From Chloroflexota bacterium (GTDB lineage Bacteria; Chloroflexota; Dormibacteria; Aeolococcales; Aeolococcaceae), in contig VBIQ01000022.1 in assembly GCA_005880985.1 (NCBI GenBank), positions 1 to 43,762 on the forward strand: a stretch of 43,762 nt of DNA, written 5' to 3'. The translations under genes and the position numbers were made by a program. The notes below the pieces were generated by a model. It had not been told where the DNA came from. It saw only the letters and a list, made by a program, of their open reading frames with translations, and searched no databases. Shown piece by piece: positions 22,932 to 31,757 of the stretch (positions within the stretch are counted from its first letter, which is position 1; every line of letters begins with the position of its first letter).

Positions 22932-25493
22932 ATGAGCGGGCAATCGATCCCCCGGCATCGGCGGCTGCGACTGCGACTGCTGGCAGTGGCGTCGGGTCTG
23001 GCGGCTGGAGCCGCGCTCCTGCTGTCCGCGTCCGGAGCTGTCGCGGCGACAGGACGCCTCTCGGCCCAGTACCAGGGTTACGCGTCAGGCGGCAGCCATG
23101 ATCCCTACGCCGGCGACAACCCGCAGGACGTCCACGTGGACGGCTTTGGCGGCCAGCCGGTGGTCACCGGCTACGTTCGGCTCAACCTGGACTCGCTGCC
23201 CGCCGGCTCGACAATCGACGGACTCAAGCTGACCCTGACCCCAAACTCGAGCCAGAGCGACAACGTCGCGGCGGCCCAAGCGGCGATTGAGGCCTGCATC
23301 CTGGATCAGCCGCTCAGCTCGAACGGATACCAGGCCAGCCCGCCGCCCTACGACTGCAACAAGGTCCACGCCACTGGAGCATCGCAGGCCAACGGCGACT
23401 GGACCTTCGAGCTGGCCCCCCTGGCGCGGCAATGGGAGCAGAAGGGCAACACGGGGTTGGCTCTGGTCGCCTACCCGCCTCCCAACGGGACCCCCATTGG
23501 GGCGGCGCCGAGCGCGTGGTCGGTGGCCTTCGACCACACCAAGACGGCGGCGGCTGCGGACTACACGCCGGGGGCATTGTCCTCGACGACCTTCTTCGGA
23601 CCGGCGGCGGTGCCGGCTCCCGTCCAGCCCGTGCCAGGGGGTGTCGTGCCGGCCCCAGCGCCGGCGGTGCAGCCGGCCCCGGCGGTGAACCCGGTGCCCG
23701 CGCCATCCGTGCCGCCGTCGCCCGGCCGGGCGGCCACTCCCACGACACCGACGATCGGGTCGGCTCCGCCGCAGGCGACCCAGGCACGGGTGAGCAACCG
23801 GTGGGTCTGGCTCACCGCGGCCCTGGGAGGAGCAGCGCTGCTCATGCTGCTGGTGGGAGCGGGGCAACAGCTGCTCCGGGGCGGCGGGCCGCTCCGCCTG
23901 GGGGCTCGGTTGGGCTCGGCGCTCTCGGTCTCTCGGTCGCAGCTCGCCACGCCGGTCGCGGTGCTGGCGCTGGCGGCCGTGTTCGCCCTCGGCTTCACCG
24001 GGCAGGCGCTCGGGGTCACTGGGGGCGCCGCCGGCGGTTCGGCCCTGGGCGCAGCTGGCGGTACGGGGGGCAGCGGTGGCACCGGTTCGGGTAGCGCGCC
24101 TGGATCGACAGCCACCGGCTCGAGCAGCGCGCCGGGATCGACAGGCCCCGGCGCCACCGGCCGAGGGTCCCTGGGCCCGGGTGGCTCCGGTCCCGGTTCC
24201 GGCCCGAGCGGTATCGCCGCCAGCACCAACGGCGGGCTCGACGGGCCCGGCGTCACCTCGACCACGGTGCGCCTCGGATTCGTATACGTCACGAACACGC
24301 AGGCGGCCAACAACGCCTTCGGCTTCAAGGTCGCCGACGTTGGCAACGAACAGTCGGAAGAACAAGCCCTGGTCGCCTATGTGAACCACCATGGCGGCAT
24401 CGCGGGCCGGCAGATCCAGCCTGTCTACGTAGCGGTGGACAACGCCCAGGCGGAAAGCGATCCGACGATCGGCGAGGAGGTGTGCCACAAGCTGACGGAG
24501 GACTACCACGTCTTCGCCGTCATCGGGGGCGCAGGGCCGCCGGACGATGCCAACGCCAACGCCTGTTACGCGCAGGCGGGAACGCTCAACTTCGATGCGC
24601 AGGCGGCGGTCGACCTCACCTTCCTCAAGCAGGCGTCGCCCTACATCTGGCCCACTGAGGAAGCGGCCCTGGATCGCACGATGCGGATGGAGATCGGCGG
24701 GCTGCAGAACCGCGGGTTCTTCTCCGGCAGCCCGAACCACAAGCTCGGTGTGGTGATCGCGCAGGATCCCGTGAACGACCGCGTCTACCAGCAGGTGACG
24801 CTGCCCGCGCTGCAGGCCGCGGGTGTACGCAGCCCTGACACCTTTTATGTCCCCCATGACACCGTGAGCGACATCGCCAACACCATGAAGCAGGCGGTGG
24901 TGCACTTCCAGGTGGACGGCGTCACCAACGTCATCTTCCAGGGTGGCGGCAGCTACGGCGTGGGCTCCTACGCCATCCTTTTCATGGTCGATGCCGCGTC
25001 GCAGCACTACAACCCTCGCTATGGGTTGTCGAGTGACGATGCCCCGGTCGCGCTGGCGCAGAACGTTCCCGAGGACCAGCTGCAGGGTGCCCTCGCCGTC
25101 GGCATCAGTCCCGGAACCGACACCGACGACCAGCACTACGGGCAGTGGCCGTTCACCCCCGGCGAGAAGAAGTGCGCGTCGATCGAGTCGGCTGCAGGCA
25201 ACAGCTTCAGCAGCCGCGAGGGCGCGCTGGTCATCATCCTGCTCTGCGACTCGGTGTTCGAGTTCCAGGACGGCGCCCAGGCGCTCAGCGGCCAGCCGCT
25301 CAACGCCCAGCTCTGGGCGGATCAGGCCATGAAGCTGGGCTCGAACGTCTTCAACGCGGGCATGTACCGTCGCTACATCGGGCCCGGGCACTGGGACACC
25401 GCCGGCGGTTACCGCCTGCTCCACGCCATGCTCAACTGTGAGGGCAGCAGCGCCTGTTTCGTGTACGACAACGCGAACACGTACAGTGGCTGA
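22932..25493 (+). CDS. Membrane-anchored, multidomain periplasmic binding protein (LivK-like C-terminus)
   Basis: The ATG at 22932 is chosen because GGAGG at 22921-22925 is six bases upstream; the earlier ATG abuts it. The 853 residues comprise an N-terminal signal/anchor (about 10-35), an exported beta-rich domain with TGYVRLNLDSLPAGSTIDGLKLTLTPN (about 40-225, resembling DNRLRE-type wall-binding domains), a Pro/Ala linker (about 230-285), and two hydrophobic helices (about 290-310 and 337-360). A Gly/Ser linker (360-440) leads to a type I solute-binding domain (VRLGFVYVTNTQAANNAFGF to the end). Ordinary LivK proteins are about 400 residues and lipid-anchored. It heads the importer operon; the ligand is probably an amino acid, amide or peptide. 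Confidence 0.8.
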   Translation: MSGQSIPRHRRLRLRLLAVASGLAAGAALLLSASGAVAATGRLSAQYQGYASGGSHDPYAGDNPQDVHVDGFGGQPVVTGYVRLNLDSLPAGSTIDGLKLTLTPNSSQSDNVAAAQAAIEACILDQPLSSNGYQASPPPYDCNKVHATGASQANGDWTFELAPLARQWEQKGNTGLALVAYPPPNGTPIGAAPSAWSVAFDHTKTAAAADYTPGALSSTTFFGPAAVPAPVQPVPGGVVPAPAPAVQPAPAVNPVPAPSVPPSPGRAATPTTPTIGSAPPQATQARVSNRWVWLTAALGGAALLMLLVGAGQQLLRGGGPLRLGARLGSALSVSRSQLATPVAVLALAAVFALGFTGQALGVTGGAAGGSALGAAGGTGGSGGTGSGSAPGSTATGSSSAPGSTGPGATGRGSLGPGGSGPGSGPSGIAASTNGGLDGPGVTSTTVRLGFVYVTNTQAANNAFGFKVADVGNEQSEEQALVAYVNHHGGIAGRQIQPVYVAVDNAQAESDPTIGEEVCHKLTEDYHVFAVIGGAGPPDDANANACYAQAGTLNFDAQAAVDLTFLKQASPYIWPTEEAALDRTMRMEIGGLQNRGFFSGSPNHKLGVVIAQDPVNDRVYQQVTLPALQAAGVRSPDTFYVPHDTVSDIANTMKQAVVHFQVDGVTNVIFQGGGSYGVGSYAILFMVDAASQHYNPRYGLSSDDAPVALAQNVPEDQLQGALAVGISPGTDTDDQHYGQWPFTPGEKKCASIESAAGNSFSSREGALVIILLCDSVFEFQDGAQALSGQPLNAQLWADQAMKLGSNVFNAGMYRRYIGPGHWDTAGGYRLLHAMLNCEGSSACFVYDNANTYSG

Positions 25494-25495
25494 CG

Positions 25496-25933
25496 GTGCG
25501 TCGCGCCTTCCTGTTGTTCCTGGCCGCGCTCGCGGCGCTGCAGCTGACAGGGTGCGAGCAGTACCTCTTTCGTCAGAGTGATCGCATCCGGGTCGTCTCT
25601 CCTCAGACTTACTCGACGGTGCGCGAGCCGCTCACCATCCGCTGGCAGGCGCGGGACTTCACCCCTCCGCGGGACGGCAGCTTCGCCGTCTTTGTCGATC
25701 GCGACCCGATGCCGCCGGGTGAGAGTCTCGACTACTTCTCGCGCGACGACCGTGACCGTATCCACGTGCTCGACCAAACGTGGCTGCACATCGACGTGCT
25801 GTCGCCGCAGGTCGGCGTCGACCCGGCGGAGCAACACCATCACGACGTGACTATCGTCCTGCTCGACAGCAGGGGCGCTCGGATCGGGGAGTACGCGGGG
25901 TTCACCGAGTTCAACGTGGTGCGCGGCCCGTGA
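25496..25933 (+). CDS. Small lipoprotein of unknown function
   Basis: A 145-residue protein with a signal peptide ending in a lipobox (LQLTGC, Cys at residue 20), so it is probably lipid-anchored outside the membrane. The mature part is a single beta-sandwich-like module (VVSPQTYSTVREPLTIRWQARDF, then FVDRDPMPPG) resembling fibronectin- or Big-type folds. It starts two bases after the binding protein and its stop overlaps the next start (GTGA), so it is a constant part of the importer operon. The family is not recognised; it may dock the binding protein to the membrane domains. Confidence 0.65.
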   Translation: MRRAFLLFLAALAALQLTGCEQYLFRQSDRIRVVSPQTYSTVREPLTIRWQARDFTPPRDGSFAVFVDRDPMPPGESLDYFSRDDRDRIHVLDQTWLHIDVLSPQVGVDPAEQHHHDVTIVLLDSRGARIGEYAGFTEFNVVRGP

Positions 25934-28134
25934 GCCTACCCGGCGACTTGATCGAACAGGTCGAGGAGAGCGAGAGCCGGCTGGGCTCGGGCGGGCGCGC
26001 CGCCATGGGCGTCACGGGCGAGACCCAAACCGAGGGTTTCTGGGCCCAGCTCCGTCGACACCACCTCGGTCTCTACCCAGTGGTGGCGCTGGGCCTGCTC
26101 GTTATCGTCGACCAATTCCAGCTGACCGCGTACGTCATCCAGGGACCGGAGATCAGCCGCTCGCTCGGTGTCGCTCGCGGGATCATCGCGCTGCTGGTCT
26201 CCCTTCAAGGACTGGCGCTCACCCTGGCGGCGCTGCCGATCGCTGCCGCAGTGCAGGCCAAGACGCGCCGCGGACTGTTGGCCAAGACCACCGGTGTGGC
26301 CTGGAGCGCGGCCACCCTGTTCACCGGCCTGGTCACCAACGGCCTCGGCTTGGCCGCGATGCTGCTCTTCGACGGCGCCACCAGCGGTTCGGTGCAGGCG
26401 ATTCATCAGCCCCTTCTGATCGACAGCTACCCGACGACGCTGCGCGCTCGAATCATCTCCGTGTATCGCGCCTTTGCCGAAGCCGGCTCGGTGCTGGCGC
26501 CGCTGTTCGTCGCCCTGCTCAGCGGGGTGCTGCTGCTCACCTGGCGCGGCGTGTTCCTGGTCATGGGCGGCACCGCCGTCCTATTGAGCCTGGTGGCGGT
26601 ACGGCTGCGCGATCCGGGATTCGGCCGGTGGGACGAGCAGCGGCTGCGCGCCGCAGTGCGGCGCGAGTCGGAGAGCGCGCAGGGCAACGCTCCGGAGCCT
26701 GAACACTACGAGCTCCGTTTCTTCGAGATCGCACGACGCCTGTTCCTCATCCCGACGGTGCGTCGCGTGCTGCTCGCCTATGCCATCCTGGGCATGCTGC
26801 TGGTCCCGCTGAACACCTATTTCGTCTTCTTCCTGGAGGAACGTTGGGGGCTCGCGCCCTACCAGCGCGCGCTCTTCTTCGCCGCCCTCCCGGTCTTCTC
26901 GATCACCCTCATCCTGCTGTTCTCGCGCTTCAACGAATCGCTGTTCCACGCCAACCCCGCGCGGCTGTTCCGGCTGGCCGCGATCGTCCAGTTCGCAGGC
27001 CTCTGTCTGGTCGGTGTCGCGCTCGCCATGCCTGTGTTCTGGGGCATGCTCACCGCCTTCGGGCTGGCCGTCGCATGTTTCGCTCTGCTCACCCCGGTGG
27101 TGCAGACGGGATACCTGTCCATCGTGCGCGCGCACATGCGACCCCACGCGGCGGCTCTGGCAGGGGTGTTCCTGTACGGCGTCGGCGGGGTTGGCGGGTC
27201 GCTGGTGCTGGGTGGCCTCGACGTGCGCTACGGCGTCGTCGGGTCGGTGGCCGCGGTGCTCGCGGTGGGCATCTTTTCCTCGATCGCCCTCAACTCCGTG
27301 CGCCGCCATGTCAGCGCAGACCTGGATCGGACCGTGGGCGAGCTGGTCGAGGAGGAGGAGCTGCGCAACCTGGCACGTGCCGGCATTCGTCTGCCGATGC
27401 TGGCCTGCCGCCACCTCGACTTCAGCTACGGTCAGCTGCAGGTTCTCTTCGGGGTCGACTTCTCAGTCGACGACGGCGAGATGGTCGCGCTGCTCGGCAC
27501 CAATGGGGCCGGCAAGTCGACGCTGCTGCGCGTGATCTCGGGTCTCGGCCTACCCAGTCGCGGCACGGTCCGCTTCCGCGGCGCCGAGATCACCTACCTC
27601 GACGCCGAGCGCCGGACCGGGCTCGGGATCACACAGGTGCCCGGCGGCCGCGCCGTCTTCGGACCGCTCACCGTGGTCGAGAACCTGCGCGTCTTCAGCT
27701 TCGCCCACGGGCGGCAGCGTCGCCAGGTCGAGCGCGGCATCGAGGAGGCGTTCGCCGCCTTCCCCCGGCTGGCTGCGCGCCGCAACCAACCCGCATCGAC
27801 GCTGTCCGGCGGTGAGCAGCAGATGCTCGGCCTGGCCAAGGCGGTGATCCTCAAGCCGCAGCTCCTGCTCATCGACGAGCTCTCCCTCGGCCTCGCGCCC
27901 AAGGCGGTCGCCGAGCTGATGGAGATGGTGCGCCGCATCAATGCGGGCGGCGTCGCGGTGGTGCTGGTCGAGCAGTCGGTGAACTTCGCGCTCGCTCTGG
28001 TCCAGCACGCCTACTTCATGGAACGGGGCGAGATCCGCTTCGACGGCAAGGCGTCGGACCTGCTCGGCCAGACCGAGCTGGTTCGCTCGGTCTTCCTGGA
28101 GGGCGCCGGCGGGCTGCTGCCGGCCGGCACATGA
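25930..28134 (+). CDS. MFS transporter domain fused to a LivF-type ABC ATPase
   Basis: A single 734-residue chain. Residues about 45-465 form a 12-helix MFS-like domain (DQFQLTAYVIQGPEISRSLG; RARIISVYRAFAEAGSVLAPLF). Residues about 488-730 form a LivF-like ATPase: FSYGQLQVLFGVDFSV, Walker A GTNGAGKST near 522, LSGGEQQ near 625, Walker B LLLIDELSLGLAP, then VEQSVNFAL. The reading frame is continuous with no gap, so the fusion is real unless an assembly error joined two genes. It lies between the lipoprotein and the LivHMG chain, both with four-base overlaps. The MFS half could act as an extra permease or a scaffold; function is inferred. Confidence 0.85.
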   Translation: MSLPGDLIEQVEESESRLGSGGRAAMGVTGETQTEGFWAQLRRHHLGLYPVVALGLLVIVDQFQLTAYVIQGPEISRSLGVARGIIALLVSLQGLALTLAALPIAAAVQAKTRRGLLAKTTGVAWSAATLFTGLVTNGLGLAAMLLFDGATSGSVQAIHQPLLIDSYPTTLRARIISVYRAFAEAGSVLAPLFVALLSGVLLLTWRGVFLVMGGTAVLLSLVAVRLRDPGFGRWDEQRLRAAVRRESESAQGNAPEPEHYELRFFEIARRLFLIPTVRRVLLAYAILGMLLVPLNTYFVFFLEERWGLAPYQRALFFAALPVFSITLILLFSRFNESLFHANPARLFRLAAIVQFAGLCLVGVALAMPVFWGMLTAFGLAVACFALLTPVVQTGYLSIVRAHMRPHAAALAGVFLYGVGGVGGSLVLGGLDVRYGVVGSVAAVLAVGIFSSIALNSVRRHVSADLDRTVGELVEEEELRNLARAGIRLPMLACRHLDFSYGQLQVLFGVDFSVDDGEMVALLGTNGAGKSTLLRVISGLGLPSRGTVRFRGAEITYLDAERRTGLGITQVPGGRAVFGPLTVVENLRVFSFAHGRQRRQVERGIEEAFAAFPRLAARRNQPASTLSGGEQQMLGLAKAVILKPQLLLIDELSLGLAPKAVAELMEMVRRINAGGVAVVLVEQSVNFALALVQHAYFMERGEIRFDGKASDLLGQTELVRSVFLEGAGGLLPAGT

Positions 28135-30992
28135 TCGCGGCGGTCGGCGGCTCTGCCGGCCTTCAGGTGCCCGCACCCATCCTCTTTCTCGGCCTGGTCA
28201 CGGGAGCGACGTACGGGCTCCTCGCCGTGGGTCTCGTGCTCGTCTACCGTTCGAACCGGATCATCAACTTCGCCCACGGCGAGACCGGCGCGTTCGCCGC
28301 CGCCCTGCTCGGCGTGGCGGTGGTGAGCTGGCACTTCCTGTACTGGCTGGTCCTGCCGCTGGCGCTGATGCTGGGGGCCGGAACCGGCGCCCTCACCGAG
28401 GTCGCGGTGGTCCGGCGGCTCCGTCACGTCCCCCGCCTCATGAGCATGGTGGCGACGCTCGGTGCGGCGGCTCTGCTGCTCGGATTCGAGGCGGTGGCCA
28501 GCGCCCAGGCGCGCACCGGCTCGCTGTACCCGCAGCCGCCGGGGTTTCCCTCGTTCCACCTCGGCTCTCTCCTGATCACGCCGGCGTACACGGCGATGCT
28601 CGTGCTCAGTCCCATCGCCGTCGCTGCGATCACGGTCTTCCTGAGGTACACGCGCTACGGTCTTGCCATCCGCGCCGCCGCCGCCAACCCGGACGCGGCG
28701 CGGCTGGCGTCGGTGTCGGTCGCTCGCATGTCGACGCTGACGTGGGCCATCGCCGGCGGCCTCTCCGCCCTCACGGCGATCCTGATCTTCCCGACCCAGA
28801 GCTTCCTCTCGGCGGAGGCGTTCGGTCCCGAGCTGATGCTGCGCGCGCTGGCCGCCGCGGTCATCGCCCGGATGAACTCGCTGCCCCTCGCCCTCGGCGC
28901 CGGTGTCTTGGTGGGAGAGGTCGAGGCTGTCCTCTATTGGAACTACCCGTCGGGCGGAGCCGTCGAGGCCATCCTGTTCGGTCTCATCGTGGTCGCGCTC
29001 CTGCTCCAGCCGGGCGTGGGCGGACGCCGCGCCGATCAGGGTGGTTGGGCCGCGCTGCAGGGCTGGCGTCCCATCCCCGACGCCTGGCGCCGCGTGTGGA
29101 CCGTGCGGCATCTGGGCCTGCTCACCGGCCTGCTGGCGCTGGCGCTGGCGATGCTGCTGCCGCTCCTGATCAGCTTCGGCGCGTCCTTCAAGCTGGCGAC
29201 GATATTCGCCATCGCCGTGGTGGGCGTCTCGGTGTTCCTGGTCACCGGCTTGGCCGGGCAGCTCTCGCTGGGCCAGTTCGCGCTGGCGGGCATCGGCGCG
29301 TGGTGCGCGTATCTGACGGCGCAGGCGAGCGGGAACTACCTCCTCGCCGTGTTCGCCGGCGGCGCCGCCGGGGGGATCGCCTCCATTGCGGTGGGCATCC
29401 CGGCGCTGCGCATCCGCGGGCTGATGCTTGCAGTCACCACGCTTGCCTTCGCGCTCATGACCTCGTCGTGGCTCCTGCAGCAGCACTGGTCGCTGGGCGC
29501 GGGCGTCATTCCCGGCCGCCCAGTCATCGGCAGCCTGGTGTTCACCAGCTCGAAGGCGTACTACTACTTCGCGCTGGCCTTTCTCGTGCTGGGGACCTGG
29601 ATCGCGGCCAACGTGCGCCGGGGCGGTCTGGGCCGTCTCTTCGTGGCCATCCGCGACAACGAGGACGCCGCCCGGGCGTTCACCGTCAACGTCGTAGGAC
29701 GCAAGCTGCAGGCCTTCGCCCTGGCCGGCTTCCTGGCCGGGATCGGCGGCGCGGTGTACGGCTTCGCGCTGGCGCGCATCTCCTCCGATGCGTTCCTGCC
29801 GGCGCTCTCCATCAACGTGGTCGCGATGACCGTGATCGGCGGCATCGGGATCCTCGGCGGTCCGATCCTCGGTGCGCTCTACATCTTCGCGCTCCCCGCA
29901 TTCGTGCCCCTCGACGCGGTGAGCACCGTCGCCAGTGCGGCCGGATGGCTCCTGCTCATCCTGTACTTCCCCGGCGGCATCGCCGGCCTGCTTGCTCCCC
30001 AGCGCGATCGTCTGGTGCGCGCCCTGGTCAGGCTGGCCGGCGCCGACCCGGACGCGTTGCTGGCGACGCCGGACGGGCCGCCCGGTGGCATCACGCAGCT
30101 CAGGCCTGCGCTGTCGCGAGCCACCGCCGAGGTTCGCCCCCTGCGGGCGGGCAAGCTGCTCGAGGTCGAGGAGGTCTCGAAGTCCTACGGCGGCATCCAG
30201 GCCGTGAACCGCGTCAGCCTGGAGGTGAACGAGGGCGAGATCCTTGGGCTCATCGGGCCCAACGGCGCCGGTAAGACCACGCTCTTCGAGCTGATCGCGG
30301 GCTTCACGCATCCGGACGGCGGCCGCATCCGCTTCGACGGCCAGCGGCTCACCCGCACGCTGGTCTTCGGCAGCATGCGGCGGCAGCTCAGCGTGCCGGC
30401 CTTCATGCGCGCCCGCCAGGGGTTGGTCCGATCGTTCCAGGACCCCCGGCTGTTTCCCACCATGACGGTGCTGGAGACGGTGATGCTGGCCCAGGAAGGA
30501 CGGCTGCCGACCACACTCTTCGCAGCCGTGGTGGGCTCGCAGGAGCTGGAAAGACCGAAGCGTCAGCAGGCGCGCGAGCTGATCATGGCGATGGGGCTGG
30601 AGCGGTACACGCACACGCAGATCCAGGAGCTCTCCACCGGCACCAGGCGGATCGCCGAGCTCTGCGCCCTGGTGGCTACCCAGCCGCGGCTGCTGCTGCT
30701 CGACGAGCCCAGCTCCGGCATCGCCCAGGCGGAGTGTGAAGCGCTTGGAGGCCTGCTCCAACGCATCAAGGAGCACCTGGTCGCGACGCTCATCCTCATC
30801 GAGCACGACATCCCGCTGGTGATGGGCATCTCGGATCGCGTCGCCGCCATGGAGTCCGGCCGCATCATCTGCACCGGCCGCCCCGCCGAGGTGCGCGCCG
30901 ATCCGCGGGTGATCGAGGCGTACCTCGGGGCAGACGTGAGCGCCATCGAACGGTCGGGCGAGCGCAGCCTTATCGAGTCCTCGGCGCAGTGA
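28131..30992 (+). CDS. LivH-LivM-LivG fusion of a branched-chain/amide-type ABC importer
   Basis: A 953-residue chain with three modules. LivH-like permease, about 15-290 (GATYGLLAVGLVLVYRSNRIINFAHGE). LivM-like permease, about 330-630 (LVTGLAGQLSLGQFALAGIGAW; LRIRGLMLAVTTLAFAL). LivG-like ATPase, about 673-935 (SYGGIQAVNRVSLEV; Walker A GPNGAGKTT near 708; GLVRSFQDPRLFPTMTVLE; signature LSTGTRR near 833; Walker B LLLLDEPSSGIAQAE). The LSTGT signature departs from LSxGQ. All frames are continuous. With the LivK- and LivF-bearing chains the importer is complete. The start overlaps the previous stop (ATGA); the 3' end overlaps the convergent TetR gene by 23 bp. Confidence 0.9.
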   Translation: MIAAVGGSAGLQVPAPILFLGLVTGATYGLLAVGLVLVYRSNRIINFAHGETGAFAAALLGVAVVSWHFLYWLVLPLALMLGAGTGALTEVAVVRRLRHVPRLMSMVATLGAAALLLGFEAVASAQARTGSLYPQPPGFPSFHLGSLLITPAYTAMLVLSPIAVAAITVFLRYTRYGLAIRAAAANPDAARLASVSVARMSTLTWAIAGGLSALTAILIFPTQSFLSAEAFGPELMLRALAAAVIARMNSLPLALGAGVLVGEVEAVLYWNYPSGGAVEAILFGLIVVALLLQPGVGGRRADQGGWAALQGWRPIPDAWRRVWTVRHLGLLTGLLALALAMLLPLLISFGASFKLATIFAIAVVGVSVFLVTGLAGQLSLGQFALAGIGAWCAYLTAQASGNYLLAVFAGGAAGGIASIAVGIPALRIRGLMLAVTTLAFALMTSSWLLQQHWSLGAGVIPGRPVIGSLVFTSSKAYYYFALAFLVLGTWIAANVRRGGLGRLFVAIRDNEDAARAFTVNVVGRKLQAFALAGFLAGIGGAVYGFALARISSDAFLPALSINVVAMTVIGGIGILGGPILGALYIFALPAFVPLDAVSTVASAAGWLLLILYFPGGIAGLLAPQRDRLVRALVRLAGADPDALLATPDGPPGGITQLRPALSRATAEVRPLRAGKLLEVEEVSKSYGGIQAVNRVSLEVNEGEILGLIGPNGAGKTTLFELIAGFTHPDGGRIRFDGQRLTRTLVFGSMRRQLSVPAFMRARQGLVRSFQDPRLFPTMTVLETVMLAQEGRLPTTLFAAVVGSQELERPKRQQARELIMAMGLERYTHTQIQELSTGTRRIAELCALVATQPRLLLLDEPSSGIAQAECEALGGLLQRIKEHLVATLILIEHDIPLVMGISDRVAAMESGRIICTGRPAEVRADPRVIEAYLGADVSAIERSGERSLIESSAQ

Positions 30993-31668
30993 CGCGTCGG
31001 CTGGCTTTGCGCACCGACGGCGCACGGGATCGACCGTGCCGTATGCCTTCCGACGCGGCGAACAGGAGGGCCTTGATCGCCCACTCGAAGAGTTCGTCGG
31101 GCGCGAGCTCCGGCGCCAGCAGCCGGTGTTGCTGCAGGCCCTGGACGCATGCGTAGTAGATCTCTGCCAGCTGTTCGAGGCTTGGAGGAGGCCCGGGCGA
31201 GGGGACTTTGCCGAGCTGATCAAAGACATGGGCCAGCCCCCTCGTCAGGTTGCGGCCGCCTGATCGCATCTCGCGGCGCACAGTCCGATCGCGCAGTGCA
31301 AGCAAGAGGAGCTCGACCTGAAGCACTACCAGCCGCCGGCTCTCCACGGTGTCGGCGTACCGGCCTGCGGCGATGGCTGTGTCCACCAGGTGCTCAACGA
31401 CCGGCTTGTCGGGGTCGTCGGCTCGCGGATAGATTGCCGGGTCCTCCGGAGATCCCTCCATCTGCCAGTCGACGAGGTCGAGCAGCAGCGCTTCCTTGCT
31501 GCGGAAGTTGGAGTAGACAGCGCCGGTGGTGACCCCGGCCCGTTCCGCGATATCGGCGAGGGAGGCGCTGGCGAAGCCCTTCTCAGCCACCACGGCCAGC
31601 GCCGCCCGCAGGAGGCGCTGGCGGGTCGCCTCCTTCCTCAGGCTGCGCGTCGGAGCTCTGGCCACCAT
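30970..31668 (-). CDS. TetR-family transcriptional regulator
   Basis: A 232-residue regulator with helix-turn-helix RLLRAALAVVAEKGFASASLADIAERAGVTTGAVYSNFRSKEALLLDLVD and a helical ligand domain of the TetR_C_13-like type. It converges on the importer operon, and its 5' end faces the serine hydrolase at 31758 across a perfect palindrome overlapping that gene's promoter. It probably represses itself and the hydrolase in response to a metabolite of the pathway. Confidence 0.85.
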   Translation of the reverse strand: MVARAPTRSLRKEATRQRLLRAALAVVAEKGFASASLADIAERAGVTTGAVYSNFRSKEALLLDLVDWQMEGSPEDPAIYPRADDPDKPVVEHLVDTAIAAGRYADTVESRRLVVLQVELLLLALRDRTVRREMRSGGRNLTRGLAHVFDQLGKVPSPGPPPSLEQLAEIYYACVQGLQQHRLLAPELAPDELFEWAIKALLFAASEGIRHGRSRAPSVRKASRRVTAPRTR

Positions 31669-31681
31669 GGCGGCATTATGC

Positions 31682-31710
31682 TTGACTCAGCTAATAATGA
31701 GCATTATTAT
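31682..31710 (+). promoter_or_regulatory. Sigma-70-like promoter with an embedded TetR operator
   Basis: TTGACT (31682-31687) and TATTAT (31705-31710) are separated by exactly 17 bp and point to the hydrolase gene. A perfect inverted repeat, TAATAATG-AG-CATTATTA (31692-31709), fills the spacer and -10. This AT-rich palindrome stands out in GC-rich DNA and is ideally placed for repression by the divergent TetR protein. Confidence 0.75.
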
Positions 31711-31757
31711 TCCATGAGAGGGATGGCAGGAGACCAGGAACTTCGGGAGGTGCGCGA

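Noticed and set aside
23085..25424. A 779-residue open frame on the minus strand
   Set aside because: It is antisense to the binding-protein gene, with strongly biased Arg/Gly composition and no domain.
28011..31229. A 1072-residue open frame on the minus strand
   Set aside because: It mirrors the LivHMG and MFS-LivF genes in antisense, is rich in Arg/Gln/Asp with no domain, and arises from GC-rich codon use on the real strand.
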